DNA from: Primulina eburnea
Taxonomy: Eukaryota; Streptophyta; Magnoliopsida; Lamiales; Gesneriaceae
Length of the DNA: 64,000 bases
Reading direction: 5' to 3'
Assembly: GCF_022965805.1 (NCBI RefSeq)
Contig: NC_133116.1
Span: 3,844,001-3,908,000 of the forward strand
Positions 50,831-62,928 of the stretch are shown here, one piece after another. Under the pieces are notes generated by a model. That model made no database searches and was not told the origin of the DNA. It worked only from the letters and a program-made list of their open reading frames with translations. Position 1 is the first letter of the stretch; every line of letters starts with the position of its first letter. Made by a program: the position numbers and the translations under genes.

Positions 50831-52311
50831 CTGTCTTTTCCCTCCTTACCCAATCAGAAACATGAAAAAATTGAACTAAAAATCCCACAACATAATTGAT
50901 TTTTTTCTAATATTAGCGGGCTCTCTTTTAACTGTAGAGGAAGCAATAAAGGCTGGATTTTTATTAACAAAAAAAGGATTTATCCTGAATGGAAACGAAC
51001 AAGAAAGGCATCAGAATCGAGCAAGCTTCACTGCCACTCTTTTTCTTTTTTTCGTCAATTACTCGTAAATTTTTGTTGAAACTTAAGGAAATTTCGTCTC
51101 GTGTGCAGCAAAGTAGAAGGATATTGAGGATAGAGAAACTCGTGAATCATCAAATTTGATTGTAATGTGAACATCCCATGATTAAATCGAGTATCAAAGT
51201 CAACAGATTCTTAAAATAATCATAAATAAATTAGACAGTCGGTCCAAATGAAACACAATTGAGTTTATAGCTGTCTGGTAGCTTTTCAAAAACACGGTTT
51301 GTTATTGTATTACGGAGATTGAACAAAAGATTATTTGCTAATTCACGTTTTAAATTTCTCAATTAATTCCATGGGAGCCTCGTTTAAAGTCTTTGCTTCT
51401 AACATTTTATTCCTTATTATTTCTTATGTCGGCCTTTATTTTTTTTTTCAAAATTCTTATATACAATCTCACCAGAACTTAATCAAATCGTTATTGGATT
51501 TCGAATACATTTATTTCACGAGCTATTAGAGTATGAAATTTACAAGTCATTCACGAACTATTGAACGCGAAGTTCACAAGACATCAGTGAGTGGACAGTC
51601 CAACACATAACTGTTGATTTGAACTTTGACATCATGTTAAGATCATGAATTTGAATCTAAATACCTCAAAATTAACTCGAAGATAGAATATTTTCGAAAT
51701 TCATATATATAACTATCAATAACTCGATAAGACATCTAACATGATTATATAATGACTGGATTAATGATCTTGTGTGAGAGTTTGCGTGTTGCTTGCGTAA
51801 CTCTATTAATTCAACTTATTTTGATTCGATTCTGATAATAATTGAGAAGTGCTTAAATCTTATTTTTAATAGCTTTCTTAACTACGAACCTCTCATTTTA
51901 ATAATATATGTATTAGCTTTCACATCATTTTCATATTAAATTATGATTTTTTTATTATCAAATGAATTGCTAATAATTTGTATTTATTTCCATCTGAATT
52001 TTCTATGGGCTAATTTTGACCTAAGAAAAATATAACAAATTTATATCTAAAGTATTGTTTTTCATTGTATAACATATACTGATTTAAGTACAAAAACATC
52101 ATATTTTATGTCAAAAATATTACTTTTAATGCAGTTTTTTTCCGACTACATCCTTTAGATAATAACAAAAGAAAACTGTTTGGGCTTCCAAAACTTGGTC
52201 AATCTTCATTAAAATAGTATGCTGCGTGATTTCCTAGCTGCTCTAAAGAAAAATAGTCCTAATGCATATATTTTACAGTAAAGATGATATGTCCCACATC
52301 CAAACAAAACT
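50831..52311. other. spacer between two divergent minus-strand genes, no gene seen
   Basis: Holds the 5' flank of the UTR2-like gene and the 3' flank of the CBF gene. AT-rich, no coding family recognised. Confidence 0.55.
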
Positions 52312-52996
52312 TCAAATTGAGTAGCTCCATAACTCCACTTCAGCATCACTTTCCATGTCATCCCAACTATAGCTCCTACCAAAGAGCTCCGGCGACATCA
52401 AAACCCCCTCACACATGTCTCCTACTATTGGTCTCAAATATATCCTTCTTCCCAAAACTATTTCTTGATTCCACTGCATCGATGACCATCACGTTCTCGA
52501 CAATCCTCCGATCATCACCGCCGCCACTCGAGCTATCCTCCCCTGGTTTCGGCCTAAACGCCTCCGCCGCATCCATCGCGGCTTTCCGGATATCTTTGGC
52601 ATCCTTGGACGAGGGAATAGGCAGTAGCGACACCGAGTCGGCGAAATTGAGACAAGCAGCATGGCCCCTCAGGGCCAATGCCGCCACGTCATGAGCTCGT
52701 GCCGCCATCTCTGCGGTGGGATATGTTCCCAGCCAAATCCTCTTCTGCTTGCTCGGCTCCCGCAGCTCGCAAGCCCATTTCGAGTTCCGTTGCCTCACGC
52801 CACGGTACACGGGGTGGCGCGTCTCCTTGAACTTCTTTCTCCCCGCGCGCTTCTTGGGCCGGCTCGAAGCGAGTATGACTTCCTCATCGGAGGGCACCTT
52901 TCTGTGCTCATTCATGACAAAGCTTCGTGATATGAGAGAAGCGGTCGATGCATTATAGTGTTGACTGGGGTCAGAAGTTGAACTTGATGAATCCAT
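52312..52996 (-). CDS. CBF/DREB1-type AP2/ERF transcription factor with displaced C-terminus
   Basis: The main frame (52996-52409) gives 195 aa. It contains the CBF signature [16 protein letters not shown] (residues 47-62) directly before an AP2 domain (62-119: [41 protein letters not shown]). The second CBF signature after the domain, normally DSAWR, is DSVSL here. The frame then ends at 52409. In another frame, starting near 52470 and ending with a stop at 52312, lies a sequence with [12 protein letters not shown] and a terminal ELWSYSI; acidic segment plus LWSY is the normal CBF C-terminus. A single-base indel near 52440-52480 would explain this. CBF factors bind CCGAC (DRE/CRT) elements and drive cold and drought response. 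No introns, as usual. A TATA-like run lies at about 53071-53077. Confidence 0.9.
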
Positions 52997-55900
52997 ACGA
53001 TGGATTTGACTTTTGTTTGTTGTATGGTATGTTGGAAAATTGGAGTCTAGTTATGAAAGAAAGAGGCTGAATATATACGTTTTGATTTATTTGGGCACAC
53101 GTGGCTGACACGAACACGGAATACAATAATTGGGGAGGTAACTGGGACCGGTTCACACACTGTGGATTGAGTCTTAGTGACCAAGCTAATTGCTGTTAGC
53201 TATGTGGGGCTGGAGGACTAGTCATGAACTCCAACGTCAACCGCCTTTTTTATATTATACTTTTTATTTTTATCTTTATTTAGTATTTTTCAATACCTGG
53301 GACTCTTTGAAAATAATCTTATGATTTTTTTATGAAGATATGAATTCGCTATATTTACCTTTTTGTTGTGTGCACTTGATAAATTTCGGGCTAACATAAT
53401 AATCTTCAAATCACATCCCGATATCGAGATTTTTTGATACCGATGTTGTTAAACAATCAAATAATCGCTAAACAACAAGTTTTGTAGACAGTATAACCAA
53501 AACCAGTTTATTTCATAAATACCATAAAACAAAACCTTTTCAATATAATCTCTGAAAACGATAAAAATTTGCGGAATCATTTACAACTTGAATTAAAAAC
53601 TTAAAAGAAACATAATTAAAATAGACATCTTGATTCATCTCTATTATCAACCCCAAAACTAGTCATATTCTTCTTTTTTTCGATTTCGTCTTCTGACTTA
53701 TCTATGCGAAGATAGAGTAAAGGGTGAGTGATATTATCGTCATTCAACAAGTGAGGGACGTTCGAGTCACATATATATACCAAATACACATGATCTTCGA
53801 AATAACATTCATGCATAGCATATTTGATATAACATATGTCATAATCATAAATGTAAGCAAAGCTTAGTCTATGCACTTGAAATTCCTCTAATTTCTGTAG
53901 TTTACTGATATCGGTTTATAATTTTACTACTCTAAAGGAACGAGACCATATAACAATTATAATCTCACTGTGTAAGAGCCATAGAATTATCGTATGTTGG
54001 GATTCTCACTTATATCCAGTTAAATTATCAAAGTGCTAAAACATAAATTACCTTCAACACAACGCGAAACGAATAACTCGTGCTCAAAAAAAAATTTTGA
54101 AAACCGAAACAATTCATACATAAATTATTTTTAAACATAGACCCACTTAAAAGAACAAGTGTGCCAAATTATATAAAAAGCCCACTTATCTTATTATTGC
54201 TTGAAGAATTTAAGGAGAATCACGCAAAAGGCACTTCCAAAACACGACAACACTTTGACCAGAAAATCAATCGTCCTGCAGGATGCTTGCTGACTTATTG
54301 ATCCATTGGATCAGACTTAAACTTTCACAATTATGCCAACTAAATTATGAATGGTGAAGATCAGGTTTGAAAGTAGTTTTAACCTGTTTATGAACAAAAA
54401 AACGTAGGTATGTTGTTCTCGTCTAGAATCTAAGCAGGTTTTTTAAGGTATATACAGAAAATTAACCATTAGATTTAGCTAAATCTTGGATATTTATCTA
54501 AAACATAAGATATCATATTCGAGATGGTGAAGATTGAAATATTAGCAATAAAGAGGTGTAAATAATTTTCCAAACTCGTACAACAATTCGATACTCGGAA
54601 GAACTTTAACTCTAAAATTTGACAGTACTTTGAGTGAAGACTTTCGAAAACACAGTGATGGGACAGTGTAAATTTCAAGAAAGGGTGGGGATATTTATAG
54701 ATGGTGATGTGAAAATCTTCTCATAATACGGTTGATATTTTTTTTCATAATTTTGAAATAATTATTCCATATATATAATCTTGCTAAATCTCAAAAACTT
54801 GGTCTCGATTTATGTAATTTCAAAATTATGTATTGTCTTTGTTGGTTGAACGTTGAATGATTTCTTGTACAGGTTCATAATGTACCTAGACTGCATTGAA
54901 TTTACTAACTTTCTTGATTGGTAAAAGCTATCTCCCATATAATATTTTTTTTCCAAATTTTGATTGACATCTTAATTAGCCTAAATATCGAAATTATTGA
55001 TTATTGTGTACTGCATTTTCGAATTTAATACATTTATTGACTTGAAAATTTCAAATACCATCAATAGTTTATATTTTCAAATTTATTATTATTTACAATT
55101 ATACCGAAATTTCGAAAATATATTCTAATTAATATCTATATTTAAATAAATTATTATAAGCCAAAAACAGTTGATCTCACATTCCATAACAGGGATCGTT
55201 TCCTTGCAAAAATATGCGAGCCAAGTACAGCAAGATGGTGGAGTAGTTCAGATTATTAAAGATGGATGCCATCTGTTGTCGATCATGTTATCTCACAATT
55301 GTCTTTGATCTCTTTCCGGATTCCGAATCGCTTTTTTCAACTCAGGTATGTTGAAAGAAGAATAATTACTAAGAAATTTCAAACCACAAGAAGCTAGTTG
55401 TATCTTGTTTAATTTCTTTAATATTATGCATATACCAAAGTCTTTATTGGATAAAGCAGTAGTCCTGCTAATGTCATAATGTTTGCAAGAGATCAATTTT
55501 CTTTGTCAAACATTACACGGGCAAAGTTAGTGTTAACTGGCATAGAAGCTGCACCTCTCGGCTTTGGGTTTGAGCTTTCTGGTTGGCTCAGCAATTATAT
55601 ACTTCGAGTTCACAAAACCCTCTAGCAAGAAAAGGTTTAAAAAATGAAATGATCTGAGATGCTTACATGACATGAACTGGTAAAATCAAAACATTGAGTT
55701 TCTATACACGTTCTATATTTCAACTCAGCTAAAATTCTGTGTTCAAAGTTGGCAGAAATGTACAATCAGAACTACAAACAGAAAACTGGAATACACACAC
55801 TAATATATTACAAAAACTTTTATGATACCGTTTCACCGAAAATTTTAGTGCTACGGATCTCCTATCCAATCCAACCAATGAAAAATATAATTTTTATGTA

Positions 55901-56031
55901 AAAATAAATTATTTTCTATTTAGATATGGATCGGGTTGACCCCTCGTATATTCACGAATATAGATCCGTGAGATCATAGCTCCAAAGAAGAAAAACTTGT
56001 AGTCTATAAATTACCCTTCTCAAGAAACTTG
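52997..56031. other. 3-kb spacer, promoter of the CBF gene and AT-rich DNA
   Basis: The first 150 bases are the CBF 5' flank. A degenerate copy of the GTGAGACGGTCTCAC repeat may lie at 55850-55980 (ATCGGGTTGACCCCTCGTA, ATAGATCCGTGAGATC). No gene is supported. Confidence 0.5.
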
Positions 56032-56286
56032 TCAGTTATGTAGAGGGTTAGGCCCTCCGGGGGTCTTGCGGAGTGACTCTCTATAACTTGAATCGTCTTC
56101 TCCGTTTCTTGATCCTTTCGGAGGCGGTGCAGGGAAATACCAAGAAAACCGAGACTTGAATTCAGATGTCGTGTTTAATTGCTTCCTAGTTTTATGAGAG
56201 GCATGGTGAATATCTCGACAACGCGAGAGATGGCTTGAGGAGATGAGTATCACCACAACGAGAACTTGGAGAGAATGAAATCTCAT
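56032..56286 (-). CDS. CLE peptide hormone precursor, 84 aa
   Basis: Small secreted precursor. It starts MRFHSLQVLVVVILIS, a hydrophobic signal peptide of about 20-24 residues, followed by a basic variable region, and ends exactly with RKTPGGPNPLHN. That 12-residue C-terminus is a canonical CLE motif: Arg1, Pro4, Gly6, Pro7, Asn8, Pro9, Leu10, His11, Asn12, where Pro4 and Pro7 are the residues usually hydroxylated in mature peptides. A conserved-looking FSWYFPAPPPKGSRNG block precedes it. CLE dodecapeptides are released to the apoplast and act on CLAVATA1/BAM-type receptor kinases in meristem, vascular or root control. The start was set at 56286: the frame remains open upstream to 56391, but only this Met gives a proper signal peptide. 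The gene is intronless, as most CLE genes are. Confidence 0.92.
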   Translation of the reverse strand: MRFHSLQVLVVVILISSSHLSRCRDIHHASHKTRKQLNTTSEFKSRFSWYFPAPPPKGSRNGEDDSSYRESLRKTPGGPNPLHN

Positions 56287-57436
56287 AATTTTAGCTGAAA
56301 ATTGTGCAAGAAAGCTGATCAGGGTAGGTTGGACGAAGGAAATGTAGTTGGTTTTTTTTTTTTTGACAAAAATGGTGTAATAATATGGCATCGAACACGC
56401 ATTTTCGATCTCCGGTCAAAAATTGTCTTTGAATATTTTATTTTATGCATGTAGGTAAATATTAAATATCATATTTTATATAAAACAAAATAATTTAATG
56501 TACTATCATTTCCCCATATTTTTTTTACGTACAAACTCTTTAATATTTATACCATTGAAAATTTAACTTAATTGATCTGAATATATATATATATAATGCC
56601 CAAACATTTTTTAATTTATATTGGATGCATGACTTGACTGGTTTGACTTTGTATCCATTTAAGACATATTGTCTAGTTTCACATTTCAAATCATATATTT
56701 AAAATTTTCTTATCATACTATATTTAACTTTTAATTATGTGAAAGATACATTTTGTAAGGTGAATATAAATATTCCATGGATTTGATATAATGGTTGAAA
56801 CTATATTTTAACATAAAATTAAAAATAAGTAGAAATGTTCAAGAGAAATAACTTATATATATATGTATGTATATGAATTCTTATATGCTACATCTGGGAT
56901 ATTTATCTATCTATGATGTGGTTAAATGTTAATACTTAGATGATCATCAACATACATGTCAACTTTTATAAAAATGTGAGAGATTCATATGATCTAATAA
57001 TATTGAAACAATGGGAAAAACACTCTCGATATAATATAGTTTAAAATATTAAATTTTTTTAAACAGATGAGTGTTTGCTTAATGTGAATGAAAGAATTAT
57101 TTTCGTACATAATAATTAAGTACCAAATTTGAACAGGGTCTGTGTTGAATATCGTAGATATAACTTGTGGAATGAGAATCATTTATTTAATTATTCTTTT
57201 AACTCTCTTCAAAGATAAATTAGATTTGTTAATTATTATTACAATTAAAGGTTGACAATGAAATATGCCGACAGAAGAGGAGTTAACAAGCAAGTCTTGC
57301 ACATGATATAGGGAGGCTTGGCAATAATATATACAATACTGATACAATAATTAAATATGATCGTGGATTTTTAGATGTCTTAAGTATTTATTTGAATTTG
57401 AATGTTCCCACCATTGATGATGATAATGATACATGT
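56287..57436. other. AT-rich spacer, no gene
   Basis: Contains the CLE 5' flank and low-complexity AT DNA. No features supported. Confidence 0.55.
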
Positions 57437-57439
57437 AAA

Positions 57440-58787
57440 CCACTATGTGAAAAATGACATTTTACTTCGCCAGGCGTTACTTCGGCAAAAATAAATTAGG
57501 AAGTAATATATTACCAATAACTTCATTAATAACACAAGCGAAGTAAAATAAATTTTACTTCGGATGTTTAAAAACACAGGGGCTTCACTGTATTTTTTTT
57601 ATATATTTTACTTCGGCATATCAATTTTGATGAAGTAAAAAATAATGAAAATACGTCTTAATGAAGTAAAAAGATTAAAACATGCGGCGGGTTTTTTAAA
57701 CCGTCGCCAAATTTTTAATCGGCGACGGTTTAATTTAACCCGTCGCTAATTTTAGCGACAGTCAAATAAAAACGTCGCATATTTAAAACTAGCGACTGTT
57801 TTTTAGAAACTGTCGCTATATTTAGCGACGGTTGTTATTTGACCGTCGCTAAAAGTAGCGACATGTTAAAGTCAACCGTCGCCGATTTAAAATATGGCGA
57901 CGGTTAAAAAACACCATCGCCATTTTCAAAAAAATTCCACCCCGCATATATTTCCCTCCATTTTAACCGTCGTCGATTTAAAATGTTGTGACAGTTTTAA
58001 CTAAAACCGTCGCCATTTTCAAAAAAATTCAATCCCGCCTATTTTTCCCTCTATTTTCTTCCATCACTCTCTATAAATACATACAAATTCTCTCCAATTT
58101 ATTCCACTTCACTTCACAACAATTAAAATTTTTTCTCACTTACACAGTTTTACAACTTCACAACACTTAAAATTTTTATCACTTACACGATTTTACAATT
58201 TCACAACACTTAAAATTTTTATTTCTTACACGATTTTACCACTTTACAATACTTAAAATTTTTATCTCTTACACGATTGTACCAATTCATAACACAGATT
58301 TATTAATTTTTTTATATTTTACCGCACCAATTCATAACACAGATTTATTAAATTTTTTTTTATTTTACCTAACATATTAGCGACGGAACACATATGAACC
58401 CTGTCGCTAAGTAGCGACAGTTTTTGATATAAATTCCGTCGCACACTAGCGACGGTATTTAACATGACTTCCGTCGCAATATAGCGACGGTTTTTAACAT
58501 GAATTCCGTCGCTAAATAATAATTAAGAGGAAGTTATATAATATACTACTTCATTATTCACTATAATCGATGAAGTAAAACACATTTATTACTTCGACAC
58601 CGGTCCAATTCTGGACCGGTTTTCCTCCCAAAACCGGCCAAAAGACTTCGGTATTTTCAATACTACAACTTCGGGTATTATGTGAAGTAAAAGGTACATC
58701 TATTACTCCACGTTCATATACTTCGGCACTTAAGTACCCTATTACTTCAGATATTATCTGAAGTAAAAAGTGATTTTTGACATAGTG
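57440..58787. mobile_element. non-autonomous CACTA transposon (1348 bp)
   Basis: The ends are inverted repeats of 28 bp with three mismatches, starting CACTATGT...TTTTACTTC at 57440 and the complement ending ...ACATAGTG at 58787. They are flanked by a perfect 3-bp duplication AAC (57437-57439 and 58788-58790). CACTA ends plus a 3-bp duplication define the superfamily. Subterminal regions carry repeated ACTTCGG / GAAGTAAAA motifs, and further in are many direct and inverted GCGACGGTT copies (57690-57980 and 58380-58515). No transposase is encoded, so movement would need another element. Confidence 0.93.
58112..58287. repeat. 44-bp tandem repeat, about four units, inside the CACTA element
   Basis: Units begin CTTCACAACACTTAAAATTT and contain CTTACACGATTTTAC. 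They start near 58112, 58156, 58200 and 58243, with decreasing similarity. Non-coding. Confidence 0.85.
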
Positions 58788-59152
58788 AACTCGCAACCGT
58801 TACCTTTCGATCCATACTAGATAAACTGCACGGCAAAAATCATTTATAATATCTACTTGTCCTAGAAATTATTAGATAATAATAATCAAATTATAATCAT
58901 TGATAAAAAGAAAATTTAGATATTCACATCTTTGGTATTTGGTATAATAGCGACGTGTCCTATTACCCGTGGATTTCTTAATAAAAAATAATATTTAAAT
59001 AGATAACAGAAACAAGCAATCGTTAAAATTTAAATTGCTAAATTGTGCCCATTGATTTTTAATAATTAAAATACATTTACGTGATAAAATCTTTATATTT
59101 TAAGGATTGATTTGAAAATCTGTATCATAAAACTGATTTATAATATTTTCTT

Positions 59153-59340
59153 GTAGGCAAAAACTTGTGTGAGACGGTCTCACGGGTATTATTTGTGAGA
59201 CGGATCTCTTATTTGGGTCACCCATGAAAAAGTATCACTTTTTATGCAAAGAGTATTATTTTTTATTGTAAATATGGGTAGGGTTGACCCGTCTCACAGA
59301 TTATAATCCGTGAGACGGTCTCACATGAGACTCACTCTTT
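59153..59340 (+). repeat. GTGAGACGGTCTCAC repeat, copy H (best preserved)
   Basis: Left end TTGTGTGAGACGGTCTCACG, internal GTGAGACGGATCTCTTATTT and TTGACCCGTCTCACAGATTA, right end CCGTGAGACGGTCTCACATG. The perfect GTGAGACGGTCTCAC palindrome occurs near both ends (59169-59183 and 59311-59325). Confidence 0.9.
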
Positions 59341-62085
59341 CTTGTAATAGTTTATGTTTTAAAAGATGATGTTTAAAATTCTATGCATACGTCTTGTTTC
59401 ATTTTCTACCTTGAAAGTGAGACTGAATGATATTCAAGAAAATGAAATTTGAATCGCTTTAGTCAAGAAATATATGATTTTATATGTAATTAATTTGAAA
59501 GTAAGGTATGTTTTCACGGACGTGTTCTGACTCAATTAATTTCTCGCCACCAAAATTTAATATTGTGATATTTATATACCATCTCATATAATATTGTATT
59601 ACACAATTGTGTCCCCATCTTCGACAACATCGACAGTTTTATGACCCACATGGCATTTTATTTTAATATTAGAGTTGACAATATATAAATATTTATTCAT
59701 GACCATTTCTTGTAAACGCGTTGCCACAATATCTCAAGTTTGTAAGTTCCAAGCTGCTAAAGACCAACGTGTCCACACCATCTATTAGATGATCTCTATT
59801 TTAACATGTATTTTGATCTGTTTACGGACCCCATTAGAGCTATCAGGAGATAAGGTTGGGTGCATGTAGTTTCGAAATAAGTAAAAGTAAATGTATTGTA
59901 GTAGATATTCACCATTTGCCTGCGGGTGAAGTTATCTTATGTGATATGATGAGTTAATGATGCAAGGAATCTCTAGTCAGAACAAGAAATATGTTTTAGG
60001 GAAAGATGTTTTCCTAATTGCACATACAATGTCACTATTAATACTCAAAGATATATCACATCGTTGTCGAATTCATACGCAACTCTCGATATACTAATGA
60101 TTGCAGATTCAATTGATATATATGTGCTGAAGAGACCGTATTGTATTCTAACCATAAATTAAGGTTTTTGTAGCCACTATCAGTGATATCTAAGGGATCA
60201 TGAGGAGATACTGCTAAAAGATCTTACCATGATCCGATAAGTGCAATAAAAAATGAGTTCGTACATTCTTGATCAAGGGGTTGTTGAAAAGAATGAGGCT
60301 AAATTAGGGTGAGCACGAATAAAAATAAATACTATTCTAAATCACATAGAGATGTGAACTTACAACTAGTTGTATCATTGAACTATTGAGGTTCACACAT
60401 ATATCGGATTCTATGTTCCCAATGAGATAGTCAAAGTTCAAAGAGTTGAATTTGAAGACTATGGTTTGATATATATCAAACATGATAATAATGAGTATAA
60501 ACATTGTTGGATCGTCGTTTAGGATAATAATGAGTTCACAATGATTTATTTAGTAAATTTAAATTTACTAATTAAATAATAATATAAAAATAGTGACTAC
60601 TAACATATACAAAATTTTCACAAATAATTTAGAGGGGTCTATAATTAATTAACTAGTAAAATAATTAAATAAAGTAATATATCTATGTATGTATTTAATG
60701 TATATGCGTAAATATATTAATATTTATATATACATTTTATAAGGAGATATGAAGATGTGTGTATATATTATAAATATATCATACATTATCAACTTGATAA
60801 ATACATGATAAAATATTAATATGAGACTAGGAGTCTGGTTACATAGAGCTTGTGTATTTATAAATATGGTATCAAGGATTGATAACATCAGTATTTAAAC
60901 AGAATTACACAATACAAAAGTTCACCAAAATTCCTCCACATCCACTCAAAAAGCTCTCACCACTTGAAGGAATTTGAGAAAAAAATTCAGCCTAGCACTT
61001 TCATGTGCCGCTGTCTACCGCCGTTGCACCGACTCTGGATTTCCAAATTCGGGGATCGTAGTCTCAACGCAAAATTTGTTTGTGATTATTAGTGCAATCC
61101 AAACAAGGAATATAGTATCTGTCGTGAACTCAATTTGACGATCAAAAGGCGGAGATCTGTTAGAAATGAAAAAAAAAAAATCATCTCCACTAATCTCGGA
61201 TTGGTTTGAAGTCTAGCGTTTAAAACACAAAAGTATAGAATCCAAACACGTATAGATGTTTGAATTACATACGATGCTTAATGAAAGTTTCGACCGTCGA
61301 AACTAAAAATTTAAAACCTCCATGGCGCCTGGAGTACGAGAAATCTGTACACCAACAATGGGCAGATAGATGAACAAGTTAACGTTTGGTACGTAGCAAT
61401 GTCCTAAGTGGATGACAGACAAGTTAGCTGCTGATCCAATATTTCTGGAACTTCAAGTTAGAATCTTAACCAAGTATTTAAGTGGTCACAGTATTGAATT
61501 CTAATACGATCGAATCAGATTTAGTTCCAATTGCATTTGATCCAGGATCCAACCGTAAACTAAGTACAAAGGTAAAAGAGGCCAATGGGGTCTCAAAACT
61601 TCACCTTTCAATCCCATCTTAAGAGCAGTTTTCCGGAAAAGTGTAGGAAGCTTTGTAAACCGATTAATGCTGAGAACTCCACAAGCTTTGTCTTGTCTCT
61701 GCCAATTTGCAGCAAATCATGAGATGATTTTTGCTGCACTTACACTTGCCAAGTTTGCAGTGTTTTTTTGTGGCAACCTTAACGTGGTGAATTTCGATTA
61801 CAAAAATGTAAGTTTAATTCGTCAAAACTGCTATATTTTCTGAGCCTCGGATGCTAAAACATTAAAAAGATAATCTGTATCTCGATCAGATTACCTGCTG
61901 CGGATGCATTGAATGAGTTGGAGATCAGGGACTTATCTTCAACATCAACGCCACTGGAGCTGAGCTTGCTATACTCCTCAGATTTTATTTTTCTTCTTGA
62001 TCATCCTCCGAATTAGAATGTATCAGCTCCGGCTTTTGTAAATGCACACCAGGTTTCAAAATGGTATCTTCAATTTCGTCATTAA
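59341..62085. other. AT-rich spacer, possibly decayed non-coding transposon DNA
   Basis: 2.7 kb with no supported coding region. Segments around 60100-61150 have the higher complexity often seen in gutted LTR elements, but I found no LTR pair, primer site or protein remnant. Confidence 0.5.
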
Positions 62086-62301
62086 CTACAGATTTGGCAT
62101 CACCAGAACCGGAAGACTACATCCGATCCCTTCCCGTTCATCTGGGTTAATTGTCATCTCAGGTTCCTTCAACAGAGTTATATCACTAAACCTCTCCTTC
62201 TGTGGCTCTTCCCACATTTTCAACGTTAGATTTGGCTTCATTCCAAATCTTGAATATTTTTCATTACCATCATCCTCATTAAACAGTTTCGATTTTCGCA
62301 A
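62086..62301 (-). pseudogene. unidentified protein-coding fragment
   Basis: A minus-strand frame of about 71 codons reads like real protein: FNEDDGNEKYSRFGMKPNLTLKMWEEPQKER, quoted here only by position (upper half of the interval), then FSDITLLKEPEMTINPDE. After its stop, another frame continues to about 61920 with KPGVHLQKPELIHSNSEDDQ. Lys/Glu-rich, no domain recognised. It recalls linker regions of plastid nucleic-acid-binding (S1-type) proteins, but I cannot support that. The shift of frame and lack of splice sites suggest a decayed or captured exon. Confidence 0.4.
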
Positions 62302-62928
62302 GATAACATCAGTAACATTGCTTTTACTCTCTTTGTATTTCGCAAGATAGTATCATTGATCTACAGGATACATAAATGTGGATGGGATCAACCAAATTTT
62401 CCTCTTCTGAGTATATGAAGAGTAAAGGGACAAGGTGATTCATGCAGTATCTCATCACGAGAATTTGATGATAGTGGTACGTGTTAGATATGCAAAATAT
62501 CTCGTCTCCACAACTCAGTTTTCCAATTTTTGGGCTAGAGAATAGTACCTAATGTGATTATGAACATCGATTCATTTCTCTCCATGATCTTCCGTGAGAC
62601 AATTTCGTATTGGAAAAATGGGTTGCGTATCCATTTAGAATATATAAAATAACCCGAATGAAATTATTTCTCGATTACAAAAAGAAATCAAATTTCGTTG
62701 ATTTGAGAATTCTGATCATGGCTGTGTCACGGGTGACGTTAATGGTTAGTGACACAAATAGTGGCCAAATTTCATGATTATGTATCAACTCAAGCTACTC
62801 CAAATCATCAATCAACACAACCAGAAACTACATCAAAATGTAAATACAAAAGACAGAAATGCTAATCACAGTATCTTACAATCAATTTTCAGAAACTGAA
62901 ACTATACTTTCACAGTTCTTTAAAAAAA
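62302..62928. other. spacer and 3' flank of the remorin gene
   Basis: No coding feature recognised. The 50-100 bases before 62929 would be the remorin 3' UTR. Confidence 0.5.

Noticed and set aside
56287..56391. 35-codon N-terminal extension of the CLE precursor
   Set aside because: It would bury the signal peptide behind a Lys-rich stretch. The Met at 56286 fits the family and places the signal peptide at the N-terminus.
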